DNA from: Ascarosepion bandense
Taxonomy: Eukaryota > Mollusca > Cephalopoda > Sepiida > Sepiidae
Assembly (NCBI GenBank): GCA_037127315.1
Contig: JBBBDQ010000442.1
Location: 2,498,001-2,562,000 of the forward strand
Direction: 5' to 3'
Length of the DNA stretch: 64,000 nucleotides
Shown: piece by piece, positions 42,161-53,149 of the stretch
Numbering within the stretch: the first letter of the stretch is position 1
Layout: every line of letters starts with the position of its first letter
Program-made: the position numbers and the translations under genes
The notes under the pieces: generated by a model
Database searches by the model: none
Told to the model about the DNA's origin: nothing
The model's input: the letters and a program-made list of their open reading frames with translations, nothing else

Positions 42161-43083
42161 CACACTACTGCATCAAATGGTATCAATAAAAACAACCATT
42201 TCTTTTTCTTATTTGTTTTATTAGCATTATCAAGAAAAACTTTGAAATTACATAAAATATTTAGATTTTTGGCATTAAATAACCCATAGAGATTGATATA
42301 TCACTAAACAGGACCAACCATCCACATTGTGCACACAGCCAATTCTTCTGTTTACAGAGAAGGTTTTGATTTAATAAAAATAGTTTCCAGGATTTTTAGA
42401 TGTTAGATAAACAAATAAGCTAATAATCATGTTTATGGCTCCTTGATATCATCAGTGCAGTGATTGTGTGAGCTTTGTAGGCAGGTCTTGAACCACATGG
42501 ATTCTATAGTTTGTGACTGTTGTCTTCAGTGGGTGAATATGAAGTGTATTGGCAAAAGAACCATGTCCAAGTTTTGGATTTGCAGAGACTGCTATGCCCG
42601 AAGTGTATAAAATATTCAGAGACTTCTATATTTCTTTTAATAATTGATGATCAATAAATCATTTTAACAAGTGATCGTGGAAAAGATTTTAAATTGTCTT
42701 AACATTTGATGGTGAAAATAAATAAACTTCTGTGTTAAATCTGTGTGTTGTTATTTTTATCATTACCTGCCTTCATACTGATAATAAGGATATTTACTGA
42801 CAAAATAGCCTCGGGTCTATTTTATTGAGACCATTAAATAGGCATAAAGGCATGTTTGTCTATTTTTACTGGTACTGGCAAAATAGTCTCTTCCTTAGCT
42901 AAAATGCAATCTGCACAAAACAGAATATTTTTGCCTGAAACGATGCAGCACTTTTGTTTGTTTTTTTTTTGTTTTTTTTTTGTTGTTTTTAAATTTTTTT
43001 GTATTATGATTGCAAGACTGCATATTCTAATAAACAAGATGTTGATTAATGCTCTTTTTTTTTTCTTATGCTTTATTTTGCAG
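42161..43083. other. Non-coding intronic stretch before IFT20 exon 2
   Basis: AT-rich sequence with poly-T tracts at 42960-43000. No gene, SINE or transposon end is recognised. Confidence 0.4.
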
Positions 43084-43169
43084 AAATAGAATCATTTCAC
43101 AAAATTGTGTCTTCATTGATTGAAGTGATGGATAGTGTTGCCAAAGAAGTACAAAAGGAAAAGATGAAG
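43084..43169 (+). CDS. IFT20: IFT20 coding exon 2
   Basis: 86 bp. AA completes Lys43, then IESFHKIVSSLIEVMDSVAK and EVQKEKMK (residues 44-71). Acceptor TTTTGCAG, donor GTGAGT, ending in phase 0. Confidence 0.96.
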
Positions 43170-44039
43170 GTGAGTTTTTGTTTTAATCATAAAATTCTCA
43201 TCATGTGTCAAACACATATTGGTACAGTCACAAAAGAGGCCACCAAATAACATACAGACACGTTTGGACTTTCTCTATTCGAAGCAGAACAACTTGGCAT
43301 ATCCAAATACAGGGCTCTCTGCGATTAGTCCAGATCTGGGTCGTTGTCAAACATCTCATGTCAATAAAGTTGATGGGGGCTGGCAGCAGTCTGCTTTTAG
43401 CGACAGTAATGACTCGCTTTGTTGTTATCAAAGATTTGGTGTCTTATGAAGACATTCCTTTGGCACATTTTGTTCCAGAAGTTAGATATCATCCACGATG
43501 CTATGGTTTTTGAGACCGTAGCCTCACTTGTCATTATTCAGGTTTTCATTTCTTCCTGTCTGTCCTCTTTCTCTGCTCATTCCCCTCTTAACTGTCAAAA
43601 GAACAATGCCTTAAGTTCTCCCAGCCTCAGCACACCCTTGCTTTATTTTTGTACAATTTATTTGAACTTGCTGTCCACGCTTGTTAATTATTTAGCATTT
43701 CCTCTCTGAATTGCTGTGATATCTTGGAAAAAAAAAAATAAATAAAAGAAGCAGTCTGTAGAGAGTAATGATTGCTCATGTCCTGAAGGGGCATGGCCTT
43801 ACAAAAAAAAAAATACTTGCTTGTCTCTCATAATGGGTAAGTTTCTTCATATATTAAACGTAACAACTATTATGAGACAGACTTAGTTTGTAGCAAAAAT
43901 ATCTAAGATCAAACTGAGTTGAGAATGCTAAATACAATTAACCTCATTGAGTTTTTTTTTTTTTGCTTCATATATTCAAAGATTGTAACTTTCTATTTGA
44001 ACTGTTTTGGTACCAGTTTCTTGCCTTTGCATTCTAACA
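43170..44039. other. Non-coding intronic stretch after IFT20 exon 2
   Basis: Short overlapping open frames at 43205-43513 on both strands have no recognisable domain. The stretch 43240-43510 is less AT-rich than its surroundings and may be a decayed insertion. Not supported as a gene. Confidence 0.35.
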
Positions 44040-44745
44040 GCTATCTTTTCCAGGATGTTTTTTCCACCTGAATCCATCCTGCATATATACAAGTCAACCA
44101 TCCGCCCATGCATGGAGTACTGCTGCCATTTATGGTCAGGTGCCCCTGCCGTTCTCCTCAGTGTTCTTGACAAGCTCCAAAGAAGAGTCTATAATGTGAT
44201 AGGTACTGATCTGGCGGCTTGACTGCAGCCACTTCCCCATCGTCGAAATGTGGCCTCCCTTTGTCTGTTCTATAAATACTTTCATGGCTTCTGCTCAGAC
44301 GAACTTAAGTCACTGGTGCCTCCTCAACAGGTGTTTACTCGTGCAACCAGACTGGCAACTGGGTCCCACCCATTCACAGTCAGGTTAGCCAAATGCAGAT
44401 GACAATTCTACTCCTGCAGCTTCTTCTCTCGCACTTCCTGCCTGTGGAACTCGCTCCCGTATTCTTGCTTTCCTGACGGCTACAACCTCCAGAAATTTAA
44501 ATGCAAAGTCAATACTCATCTACTAACCACTGGACTCTAGCTCTCTCCCCACCCCTGTATAACCTTCCCTTTCTCTCCACCTATGTATCTGTCATCGCAC
44601 CTGCTTTCTCAGCTTTCTATTGTTCCTTTCTAACTAGTTTGTACTCCTCACTCTTTTCTAATTAATCTTTTTACATTTATGTAGCCCCCTGCACATCAGT
44701 GGCGTTTCCACCTTGCTCGGGGTGAAATGATTAAAAAAAAAAAAT
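44040..44745 (+). mobile_element. CR1/L2-type LINE, 5'-truncated 3' end
   Basis: Plus-strand frames read SILHIYKSTIRPCMEYCCHL, WSGAPAVLLSVLDKLQRRV, a stop, then NVASLCLFYKYFHGFCSDEL and FFSRTSCLWNSLP. The 3' end reads GTAGCCCCCTGCACATCAGT, GGCGTTTCCACCTTGCTCGG and GGTGAAATGATT plus poly-A. This tail is nearly identical to that of element T. Confidence 0.85.
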
Positions 44746-44814
44746 ACTCATTACTAGATTGGCTACAATATCAATAAATCTAAAATCGAATTGACTAGCT
44801 GTATCTGTAAGTTC

Positions 44815-45000
44815 TATACTAACTGTTTCTTTTCTCGCACTTGTCATTTGTGGAACTCTCTTCCAGCTCCTTGCTTTCCAGTTAATTTTGATTTTTCAAA
44901 AATTTAAATGCAATATTATTATCTGCAGTTTTTCTGATTACTCTTCTATTATTCTTGTTCCTTAATAATGTTTCTGTTTTTTAATTCTTACACACCCAGT
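44815..45000 (+). mobile_element. LINE 3' fragment
   Basis: TTCTTTTCTCGCACTTGTCA then GGAACTCTCTTCCAG, giving FFSRTCHLWNSLPAPCFP, the same C-terminal motif as the neighbouring LINE ends, plus a diverged 3' UTR. Confidence 0.55.
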
Positions 45001-45042
45001 AATACCTTGTGTCTTAATGACTTTACTACCTTGGATTACTAC

Positions 45043-45314
45043 CGAGAAATCGGGTAGCCGATTTCGAATTCCAGCCAAATTCATTGCATTCACTTATGCG
45101 CAAATACCCTTGGGAAAGGTATTAATCCATCTCTTCCTTCCAGTTATGGGTTAAATAACAGGACAGATTGGGTTCTATAGCCTTGGCCGGCAACCAGTCT
45201 ATCGCAGAAAGCAACGGTAACCTACTGCGGGATAATCTTCTGCCCAGTCAGTCATGTCTCTTTCGAGACATGATCGCCCAAGCATGTATCGCGTATGGCA
45301 CTTAACTGACTGAC
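45043..45314 (+). mobile_element. tRNA-like SINE, family S, with 9-bp target duplication
   Basis: Begins in the head (GAGAAATCGGGTAGCCG), box-B-like TTTCGAATTCCAGCC, full body and tail GGCACTTAACTGACTG. ACCTTGGAT occurs at 45028-45036 and at 45313-45321, a probable target duplication. Confidence 0.85.
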
Positions 45315-45589
45315 CTTGGATGGGGTAAATTTGATTTAAAAAAAAAAAAAATTCTTTTAAATTGGGTCATTTTAAACTGGCCTTCTAGTGTCTGTTGAAT
45401 TCAGTTAACTTAACTCAGAATTAAGTTTGTTTTTTTTTTTCCTTTTTTAACAGAGCTTATCAACATTTTGAAGGTTATTTAAAGCCAGAAACTATTTTTT
45501 TTTTTTTTTTTTTTTTTTTTTAGAGATGATAATGATGTTCTCATAATAATGATGATAATAATATAAGTCATACAAATTAACAAATAGCT

Positions 45590-45720
45590 GAAGGGAGAAA
45601 AGGTGGATTCATGCCTTTCCCAAGGGTATTTGCATGTAAGTGAATATCACAAACCTGACTAGAATTGGAACTCTGTTTTTTAGTTCTGAGCCATTAACCA
45701 TTACACCACCTGTATATCCA
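45590..45720 (-). mobile_element. tRNA-like SINE, diverged 5' half
   Basis: Contains AGCTGAAGGGAGAAAAGGTG, CCTTTCCCAAGGGTATTTGC, AATTGGAACTCTGTTTTTT and ATTACACCACC, the body-to-head part of family S in minus orientation. The tail is missing. Confidence 0.65.
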
Positions 45721-46114
45721 AGCTCACAGTACTAGATATTCCCAAACAGTCACTCTTTTTGATATTGCTTAACTTTGTTCATAATACAAGAACTACTGTT
45801 CAAAAGACTTAGGTTTTTATTCTGGGTTGGTAGATAGGTGACACTTTGGACAACTTTTGTCCTGTCAGACTAACAGGTCAGCTCTTTCTTTCGACTCTTC
45901 TTCTTCTCAACTCTCTGCCCATCCCAGCATTCTGATGCTAACAGGTGATTCAGAACACTACCGAGACTCTTAATATAGACCCACAACTGGAAATCATTGA
46001 TCTCCATCTTTTCTTTTTTCACTTGATCTTGAAAGCTTTTATTTCTTTATTCTTTTATTTCTTTTTGATCAAGTGGTTAAACATGCTGAAGATCATATCT
46101 CACAGAATTATCCA

Positions 46115-46895
46115 TCAGTTAAGTGCCATACGTGATACACACTTTGGGCAATTGTGTCTCGAAAGAGACATGACTGACTGGGTTAGATTTTCTACCCTGC
46201 TCTTTAAACTATAGCTGAAGAGAGAAAAGGCGGATAGTATTAATAAGTAGTAATTAGTGGGGGATCAGTTTATTACTTAATAACAATAAAAAACTGATCC
46301 CCCACTTTTTGCCCAGTAGAAGCTTTACATCTTTTTCCAACTGTTATCTTCAGTCAGTCAGTTAAGTGCCATACATGATACACACTTTGAGTGATAATGT
46401 CTTGAAAGAGACATGACTAACTGGACAGAAGATTTTCTATCCTGCTCTTTAAACTATAACTGAAGGGAGAAGAGATGTCTTGTATTAATAAGTAGTAATA
46501 AGTGGGAGATCGATTTTCTATTGTTATTAAGTAATAAACTGATCCCCCACTTTTTGCACAGTAGAAGTTTTACTTGTGTTTCCAACTATTATCTTCAGTC
46601 AGTCATTTAAGTGCCATGCGTGATACACACTTTGGGTGATCATGTCTCGAAAGAGACATGACTGACTGGGCAGCAGATTATTCCGCAGTAGGTTGCCATT
46701 GCTTTCTGCGGTAGACAGGTTGCCAGCCAAGACTATAGAACCCAATCTGTCCTGTTATTTAACCCATAACTAGAGGGAAGAGATGGATTAATACTTTTCC
46801 CAAGGGTATTTGTGCGTAAATGAATGCAAGGATTTCGAACTCGGCTCCCTGATTTGTCATTCTGAATCAATATCCTCTGCACCACAATGCACATC
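46115..46895 (-). mobile_element. SINE multimer: two tail/hairpin monomers plus one full SINE
   Basis: SINE tails start near 46115, 46356 and 46599 (about 240-bp spacing). The first two carry CTGCTCTTTAAACTATAGCT and a hairpin P (46257-46310 and 46502-46555, AGTGGGGGATCAG / CTGATCCCCCACTTTTT). The last runs through the complete SINE body to the head ending CTGCACCACAATGCACATCC. Same architecture as 20500-21212, in the other gene. Confidence 0.85.
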
Positions 46896-47021
46896 CACAG
46901 AATTATAGCTTGTCCATAAACCCAAAGATATTTAAGACAAAGATAAAAATCTCACCTTTTCCCTTTCTATATGGGTATCTCAATCATAGTGTCATAGTTT
47001 ACTTATTTGATTTATTCATAT

Positions 47022-47409
47022 ACTAGCAGTATAGCCCGGCGTTGCTCGGGTGTAATGAAAGCTTTAAAACTAATCCATGGTCCTGGAACTCAGACTCTTT
47101 GGACGTTGGCACGAAAGACTAAAAAGCAATAGTTGTTTCCAGTTAAAGCGAAACCGTAGACTGAAAGAAAAATGAATGGATGTAAGTCAAATTTTGATTT
47201 CCTGCTATCGATATCAAATAAGTTTTTTTTCGTTGTCAACTGAATTTTGAAGGCTAAATAAGTCCTCTGAGTAAATGATATCATGGCTGAGACTAAGAAC
47301 TACAATTATACCTATGTAGAGCCAAACTTGAAACAAAAAGTAAAATAAAAGGGCTGAAAAAAATACAGACATACAGGCAGATAAACACACACACAAACAT
47401 ATATATATA

Positions 47410-47445
<36 letters not shown>

Positions 47446-48009
47446 CGATTTTCTGCACTATTGTAAGAACTGCAACCTTGAAACATCTGAATATCGTTTC
47501 TTATGTCTTTGTCTATGAATGTATCAAATTTGATTAAAATCGGACCACTCCTTCTAGAGCCTGATTTTTAGGATGTGCATTGTGGTGCAGTGGATATCAA
47601 CTCGGAACGAGAAATCAGAGAGCCGAGTTCGAATTCCAGCTGAATTCCTTACTTTCACTTATGTGCAAATACCCTTGGGAAAGGTATTAATCTGTCTATT
47701 CCTTCCAGTTATGGGTTTATAGCCTTAGTCGGCAACCAGTCTACCGTAGAAAGCAATGGCAACCTACTGCGGGATAATCTTCTGCCCAGTCAGTCATGTC
47801 TCTTTCGAGACATGATCGCTCAAGCATGTATCATGTATGGCACTTAACTGACTGACTGACTTCGATACAAAACCTAGCTAAGAACACTCGCAGACGCTTA
47901 TGGTACAATTGTGTAAATTTTCAAGAAAATTGGTTCAGCCATTTCGGAGTCTATAGGTAACGGATACACACACAGACACACAAAGTTCCATTTATAAATA
48001 AGTTTAGAT
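47022..48009 (+). repeat. Interspersed repeat A, full-length copy carrying a SINE
   Basis: Starts ACTAGCAGTATAGCCCGGCG and ends TTCCATTTATAAATAAGTTT. It is interrupted at 47572-47861 by a family S SINE: the A sequence stops at GAGCCTGATTTTT and resumes at TTCGATACAAAACCTAGCTA. Removing the SINE leaves about 700 bp, the same length as the 11464 copy. Confidence 0.85.
47572..47861 (+). mobile_element. tRNA-like SINE, family S, nested in repeat A
   Basis: Complete head GGATGTGCATTGTGGTGCAG with TGGATATCAACTCGG, box-B-like GAGTTCGAATTCCAGCTG, body and tail GGCACTTAACTGACTGACTG. The segment between TTATGGG and TTTATAGCC is shortened. Confidence 0.9.
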
Positions 48010-48108
48010 TTTTGTATATTGTCTTTAGTGCATATATCCTCAAGACAATTGTACATTTTTCTTTTAACTGAAAACACATTTGATCCTTTGGGGATGGGTT
48101 GAAAAAGG

Positions 48109-48144
<36 letters not shown>

Positions 48145-48304
48145 CTGAAAACTAACAGATTCTGCTCACTCTGACTTGTATTTTTCAAGACTTGTTAACA
48201 TTGAAGCATTATTTATTGTTATTTGACTGCTAGCATCCAACTGCTTAATTACTTACTACAAAATCCTCTTTTATTCTACAATGAGACTACAATTTTGATT
48301 TTAG

Positions 48305-48408
48305 GCAATTGGATCGAGAAATCTTTTGATGTCTGTCACGAAACAACGGGAAGAAGAACAGATTCAGTTGATGGCATTGATAACGGAAAAGAAAATGCAG
48401 ATGGAACG
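48305..48408 (+). CDS. IFT20: IFT20 coding exon 3
   Basis: 104 bp encoding [20 protein letters not shown] then [14 protein letters not shown] (residues 72-105) and two bases of Arg106. The composition is typical of a long coiled coil. Acceptor ATTTTAG, donor GTAATG, phase 2. Confidence 0.96.
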
Positions 48409-48563
48409 GTAATGAACTTTATTGAAAAAACGACTTTGCTTTGTTTTATTTATTAGATTGGCTGAAATGTTTGTTTCAAAAAGTAAAAAATTTACTTGAT
48501 AAACCGAAATAACTTTTTGACCTTCAAATATTGTGTATAAATAAGCAGACTGACCATTGCTAG

Positions 48564-48599
<36 letters not shown>

Positions 48600-48600
<1 letters not shown>

Positions 48601-48728
48601 TAAATTAACCTAGTGAGCCAACAAACCTACCAAGGTTTCATCTAAACAGATCTTCAGAGAAGCCTCCCTGAAGATCCGTTTAGGTGAAACCTTGGTAGGC
48701 TTGTTGGCTCACTAGGTTAATTTATTTA
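48600..48728. mobile_element. Hairpin MITE, family H1, copy 2
   Basis: Arms AAATTAACCTAGTGAGCC..CCAAGGTTTCATCTAAA and TTTAGGTGAAACCTTGG..GGCTCACTAGGTTAATT, about 55-60 bp each, around CTTCAGAGAAGCCTCCCTGAAG. Same layout as 3032-3160 with different bases on both arms, so each copy has stayed palindromic while diverging from the other. Confidence 0.8.
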
Positions 48729-48943
48729 TTCTGCTCTGCTTCTGTATTGAGTGCTTTTTTGTTATTGATTACTTGTCTTGGGTTTTTTCTTTGGGCTATG
48801 TACTGGCTCAGTCCAAATCACTTTGGCTAATGTTCATGCGCTTAGCTCTTTCTTTTTTTTTTTTTTTTTTTTTTACAACCATTTTTGCCTCTCACATATG
48901 TACGCGAAAGGTTTTTCGAAACGAGTATAGTGATAAGTTTGCA

Positions 48944-48975
<32 letters not shown>

Positions 48976-48976
48976 A

Positions 48977-49914
48977 AAAGAAGACAAGAGGAAAACTGTA
49001 TTAACTCATCTATGTGTTTCATCCTGTGATGTCTTTTATCAAGGCAAAAAGACGAAATGAGCTTTATTCTAAATTACGTATCTATAAACAAACAGTGTTG
49101 GCAACTATCAAAAATGCTTAAAAATCATTCAAAAAGATTAACAGAACATTTTTAGTTTCAGAATTCTTTCATGTGTAGTGCAATGTCACAAGATGTTAAA
49201 ATGAAGGGAATTTAGCTGTTTTCTTTGGACTTTTTAGTATGTATGTTGAAAATTCTCGAGGGCGCTGTCATCCAGTACTACCAAAATATCAATTTGCGAC
49301 CTGTTTTTTTTTTTTCCCACTCTCACTTTTTCTTCTGGAAATGATACTCAAACAGACTAACATACATCATGGCAATCATGGCTCTCCACAACTTCCTGTT
49401 TTTTGTAGCTCTTAATAAATTTTGTTGATAAATTTATAAATAATTTTCTGGTGTTAATAGAACAGTGCTCAATGTAATATAACAGCTATTAAGGATATAT
49501 TAATAAATATACTTAGCTTACATCTGTAGCATGTCTCAAATTTCATACACAATGCAATCATCAGGTGTATATTATGAAATCGTATATATATATATGAGTT
49601 TTAAGGTGTGCTATATTTATAGGATAAAGTGCTCAATATCAGAGATGTAAAAAATAAAAGTAATAAAAAATAAGTAATAAATGTATTAATTATCGAAAAA
49701 CAAAAGAATAAACAAATAACAAGTCAAATAAACTTACTCAAATAAATAATCAAGCCACTCTTGCCAAAATAATCATTAGAAGGATTACCCATAATTCCCC
49801 ACTGACACGTATATATAAATAGCCGAGGAAAAACTCAACACGTGGCCTGATGATTGCACTTAGCATGAAGCAGTCTGTCACCCCTGAGTGTTGACTTCAT
49901 TGTTCACTCTTATC

Positions 49915-49942
<28 letters not shown>
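48977..49942. other. Non-coding intronic stretch
   Basis: IFT20 intron 3. Contains short dispersed motifs such as AAAGTGCTCAATATCAGAGA (49625), which is mirrored by CACTGATATTGAGCGCTTT at 52574. That suggests a common older insertion spanning the mariner and palindrome. No gene. Confidence 0.4.
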
Positions 49943-49946
<4 letters not shown>

Positions 49947-51193
49947 GGGTAACCAAAAAAGTTCTGTCTGTTTTTTGAAGTTGAAATATATATACGAAAT
50001 GCGTGTAGCAATTGTTTTCAAATTTGGACTGGAAAATCAGACGTTATAAAAAACACGTGCACCGTGCCCGGCCATCAGTTATCAGCCAGACAGTTGTGAG
50101 AAGGATGGAAGTGTCTAGAGATCTCATTTGGGGATGTTTGCTTTACGACTTCAAAGTGGGCTTATCAGCAGCTGCATCAAGTCGCTGCATATGTCAAGCA
50201 TTTAAGGATAGTGCTGTGGATGAACATACTGCAAGGTGTTGGTTTCGAAAATTCAAGTCAGGAGATTTATCTCTCAATGATGAGCCTTGCAGTGGATGAC
50301 CACAGGTCTTGAATAATGGATTCCTGAAGGTGGCTATTGAAGAGGACAGTAGTCTAACATGTGAACTTGCAAGACAGTTCAACATTTCCGATGAAACAGT
50401 TAGATTTCACCTGCACTGCCTAGGTAAGACGTACAAACTGAGCAAGTGGGTTCTGCAAATGCTGTTGGAGGTCCACAAGGGACTACAATTGGCAGCCTGC
50501 GTATCACTGCTTTCTCACCACCGTACCACATCCTTATTCAATAAAGTGCTTACCAGTGATGAAAAGTGGGTTCTGTACAAAACTCCCAAGCGTTCCAGAC
50601 ATCGGTTGTCTCCTCAGGATGCTGTCCCTCACACCGCAAGACTACTTTGCACCACGCAAGATTATGCTTTTTGTCTGGTGGACAGGTCATCAAGTGGTTC
50701 ATTATGAACTGCTACCAACAGGCCACTGGAGACCTATACTCATAGCAATTGAAACATGTGCAACAGACATTGCACCAGAAGGAGCCAGCACTGGTGAATC
50801 GCAAAGGTGTGCTTTTCCTCCATGACAACACCAAGCCGCATGTTGCGCGAGTGGTTAGGGATACCATGCAGCAGCTTGGGTGGGAGACATTGTGCCATCC
50901 ACCTTATTCACCTGACCTTGCGCCATCTGATTATCACCTTTTCAACTCCGTGGATAAGCATCTTCGTGGGAATTCCTTCACCAATGGAGCAAATTTGTGC
51001 AAAGCCCTCACAGACTTCTTTGCATCAAAACCTCCAGAGTTCTACCACAAGGGCATTGAACAGTTGGGAACATGTTGGCAGAAGGTGCTGGATGCCGATG
51101 ACGATTACTTTGAAGACTAATTATAAGTTACACATACTGTGAAGTGTTTTCTTTTTTTCCTTTAAAAATGGGCAGAACTTTTTGGTTACCTTG
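49943..51193 (+). mobile_element. Mariner element, about 1.25 kb, recently inactivated
   Basis: Left end AAAAGGGTAACCAAAAAAGT and TCTGTCTG are mirrored at the right end by GGCAGAACTTTTTGGTTACC and TTG. Flanking TA dinucleotides lie in a (TA)n tract, so the exact TSD is ambiguous. Encodes a broken DD34D transposase (50105-51120). It sits at the outer edge of the palindrome at 51196-52553, apparently having used the TA run there as a target. Confidence 0.9.
50105..51120 (+). pseudogene. Mariner transposase, DD34D, with stop and frameshifts
   Basis: N-terminal MEVSRDLIWGCLLYDFKVGL, then HTARCWFRKFKSGDLSLNDE, a TGA at about 50298 where family members have an Arg, then ISDETVRFHLHCLGK, VLTSDEKWVLY (first Asp), frame changes between about 50640 and 50760, and GVLFLHDNTKPHVAR (second Asp) with YSPDLAPSDYHLF (third Asp). 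Thirty-four residues separate the last two Asp, the mariner signature. Ends DDDYFED. Only a handful of lesions, so inactivation is fairly recent. Confidence 0.92.
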
Positions 51194-51195
51194 TA

Positions 51196-52553
51196 TATAG
51201 ATAGGTGTGAGTTTGTGACCCTGCATTTCATGCTCTAGCAATCATCAAACAAACTGATTAATTTTTTAAAAATATTGGATATATATATAGGGCTGGTGTA
51301 TATTGGTGTATTTTTGTGGAAGTAGGAAGAAAATTTGTTGTCGTGACAAATGCAGACATAGATACACACTTGTACACCCATTGATGTACACACACACTCA
51401 CACGCATACACTCGCCAACCGAGGCTCACACAAACATAACTATATGTGAACCGTATGGGGCTTGGCATATATATGTATGTGTGCCGTTGTGTACATACAT
51501 GCGCATTTGATTGGCATATTCAAATAGTGTATCTACTGACTTTGATTGTAGTGATGTCAACACGCAGACAATTGTCTTTTTGTTCTCTTAACAATATTTT
51601 CTCAAATGCACATAGGTACATATGATGTGGTCTGTGTGAAACTATGATAGGTAAAAATTGCTATTATTTTTAATTATTTAAGGTTGTATTGTTGTTTAAA
51701 AGTCGGTTATTAGCTTGTTTTTGGTGGTTGCACATATTTAAATGGTAGAAATTCTAATTTGTAATGCTTGTTAGTTTTTATGTGGTGGCATTAATTTTAC
51801 TGCAGAAGAGAGGAGTAATTTACGTTAATGATGATTGCGAGCTAATACAGCAATGGTAATTGTGATATAGTAGTAATGGTTGGGGTGAGGTTGATGGTAA
51901 TAAAAATTGTGATAGCAAATAGTATTGCCATATTAGTCCACAATCATCATTAACGTAAAATACTCCTCTCTTCCGCTGTAAAATTAATATCACCACATAA
52001 AAACTAACAAGCATTACAAATTAGAATTTCTACCATTTAAATATGTGCAACCACAAAAACAAGCTAATAACCGACTTTAAAATAATACAGCCTTAAATAA
52101 TTAAATATAAGTTTCACACAGACCACATCATATGTACATAGGTGTGTACGAGAAAATATTGTTCAGAGAACAGAAAGACAATCGTCTGTGTGTTGACATC
52201 ACTACAATCAAAGTCGATGGATACGCTATTTGAATACACCAATCAAATGCGTATGTATGTATGCAACGGCACACATATACATATATATGCCAAGCCCCAT
52301 ACAGTTCACATATAGTTATCTGTGTGAGCTCCGGTGGGCAAGTGCATGTGTGTGTCTCTGCGTATGTCAATGGGTGTACAAGTATGTATCTATGTCTGCG
52401 TTTGTCACGACGACAAATTTTCCTCTCACTCCCACAAAAATACACCAATATATGCAGCCCTACATATATCCAATATTTTTAAAAAATTAATCAGTTTGTC
52501 TGATAATCGCAAGAGCGTGAAACCCATTGTTACAAACTCACACCTATCTATAT
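51196..52553. repeat. Giant palindrome (foldback element), 1.36 kb
   Basis: The left arm 51196-51838 and right arm 51941-52553 are inverted copies with many small differences. TATAGATAGGTGTGAGTTTG at the left end mirrors CAAACTCACACCTATCTATA at the right; GGTAGAAATTCTAATTTGTA mirrors TACAAATTAGAATTTCTACC; the inner ends are TTTACGTTAATGATGATTG / CAATCATCATTAACGTAAA. The spacer is about 102 bp. No transposase-like frame. Confidence 0.9.
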
Positions 52554-52622
52554 GAATATGTCAGCTCTATCACTGATATTGAGCGCTTTCAAATAAGTAC
52601 TGCGCATATATAATAAATAAAT

Positions 52623-52921
52623 AATCTAAACTTATTTATAAATGGAACTTTGTGTGTGTGTGTCTATTGCCTATAGACTCCGAAACAGATGGAATGATTT
52701 TCTTGAAAATTTACACAGTTGTACTATGAGTGTCTGCGAGTGTTCTTAGCTAGGTTTTGTGTCGAGGTACACCCGATAAATATCAAAAGTCAATAATCAA
52801 AAAATTCGGGTTATAGGAGTGGTCCGATTTTAATCAAATTTGATACACTCATAGACAAAGACATAAGAAAAGATATTCAGAAGTTTCAAGGTTGCAGTTC
52901 TTACAGTAGTGCAGAAAATCG

Positions 52922-52963
<42 letters not shown>

Positions 52964-53127
52964 CAAGATGTTTGTGTGTCTGTTTATATGTCCTTTATAC
53001 AAATCCACTATTTTTATCCGATTTGCACCAAACTTCACACAAATATTCTTTAGTCTGAGCTCCAGGACCATGGATTAGTTTTAAAGCTTTCATTACACCC
53101 GAGCAACGCCGGGCTATACTGCTAGCA
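52623..53127 (-). repeat. Interspersed repeat A, minus copy
   Basis: On the minus strand it starts near GCTAGCAGTATAGCCCGGCG and ends TTTATAAATAAGTTTAGAT. Compared with the 11464 copy it lacks the segment between CCTGGAGCTCAGAC and the CAGATAAACAGACAC region, like the 21755 copy, so short and long subfamilies exist. Confidence 0.8.
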
Positions 53128-53149
53128 TAACATTTTTTTTTTTTTTTTT

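Noticed and set aside
43205..43513. Overlapping frames on both strands, up to 102 codons
   Set aside because: No domain, no splice logic relative to IFT20, and frames on opposite strands are equally open. Possibly a decayed insertion but not supportable as a gene.
51235..52555. Cys/Tyr/Val-rich frames in the palindrome
   Set aside because: They arise from TG/CA-rich arms and appear on both strands as mirror images. No transposase motif.
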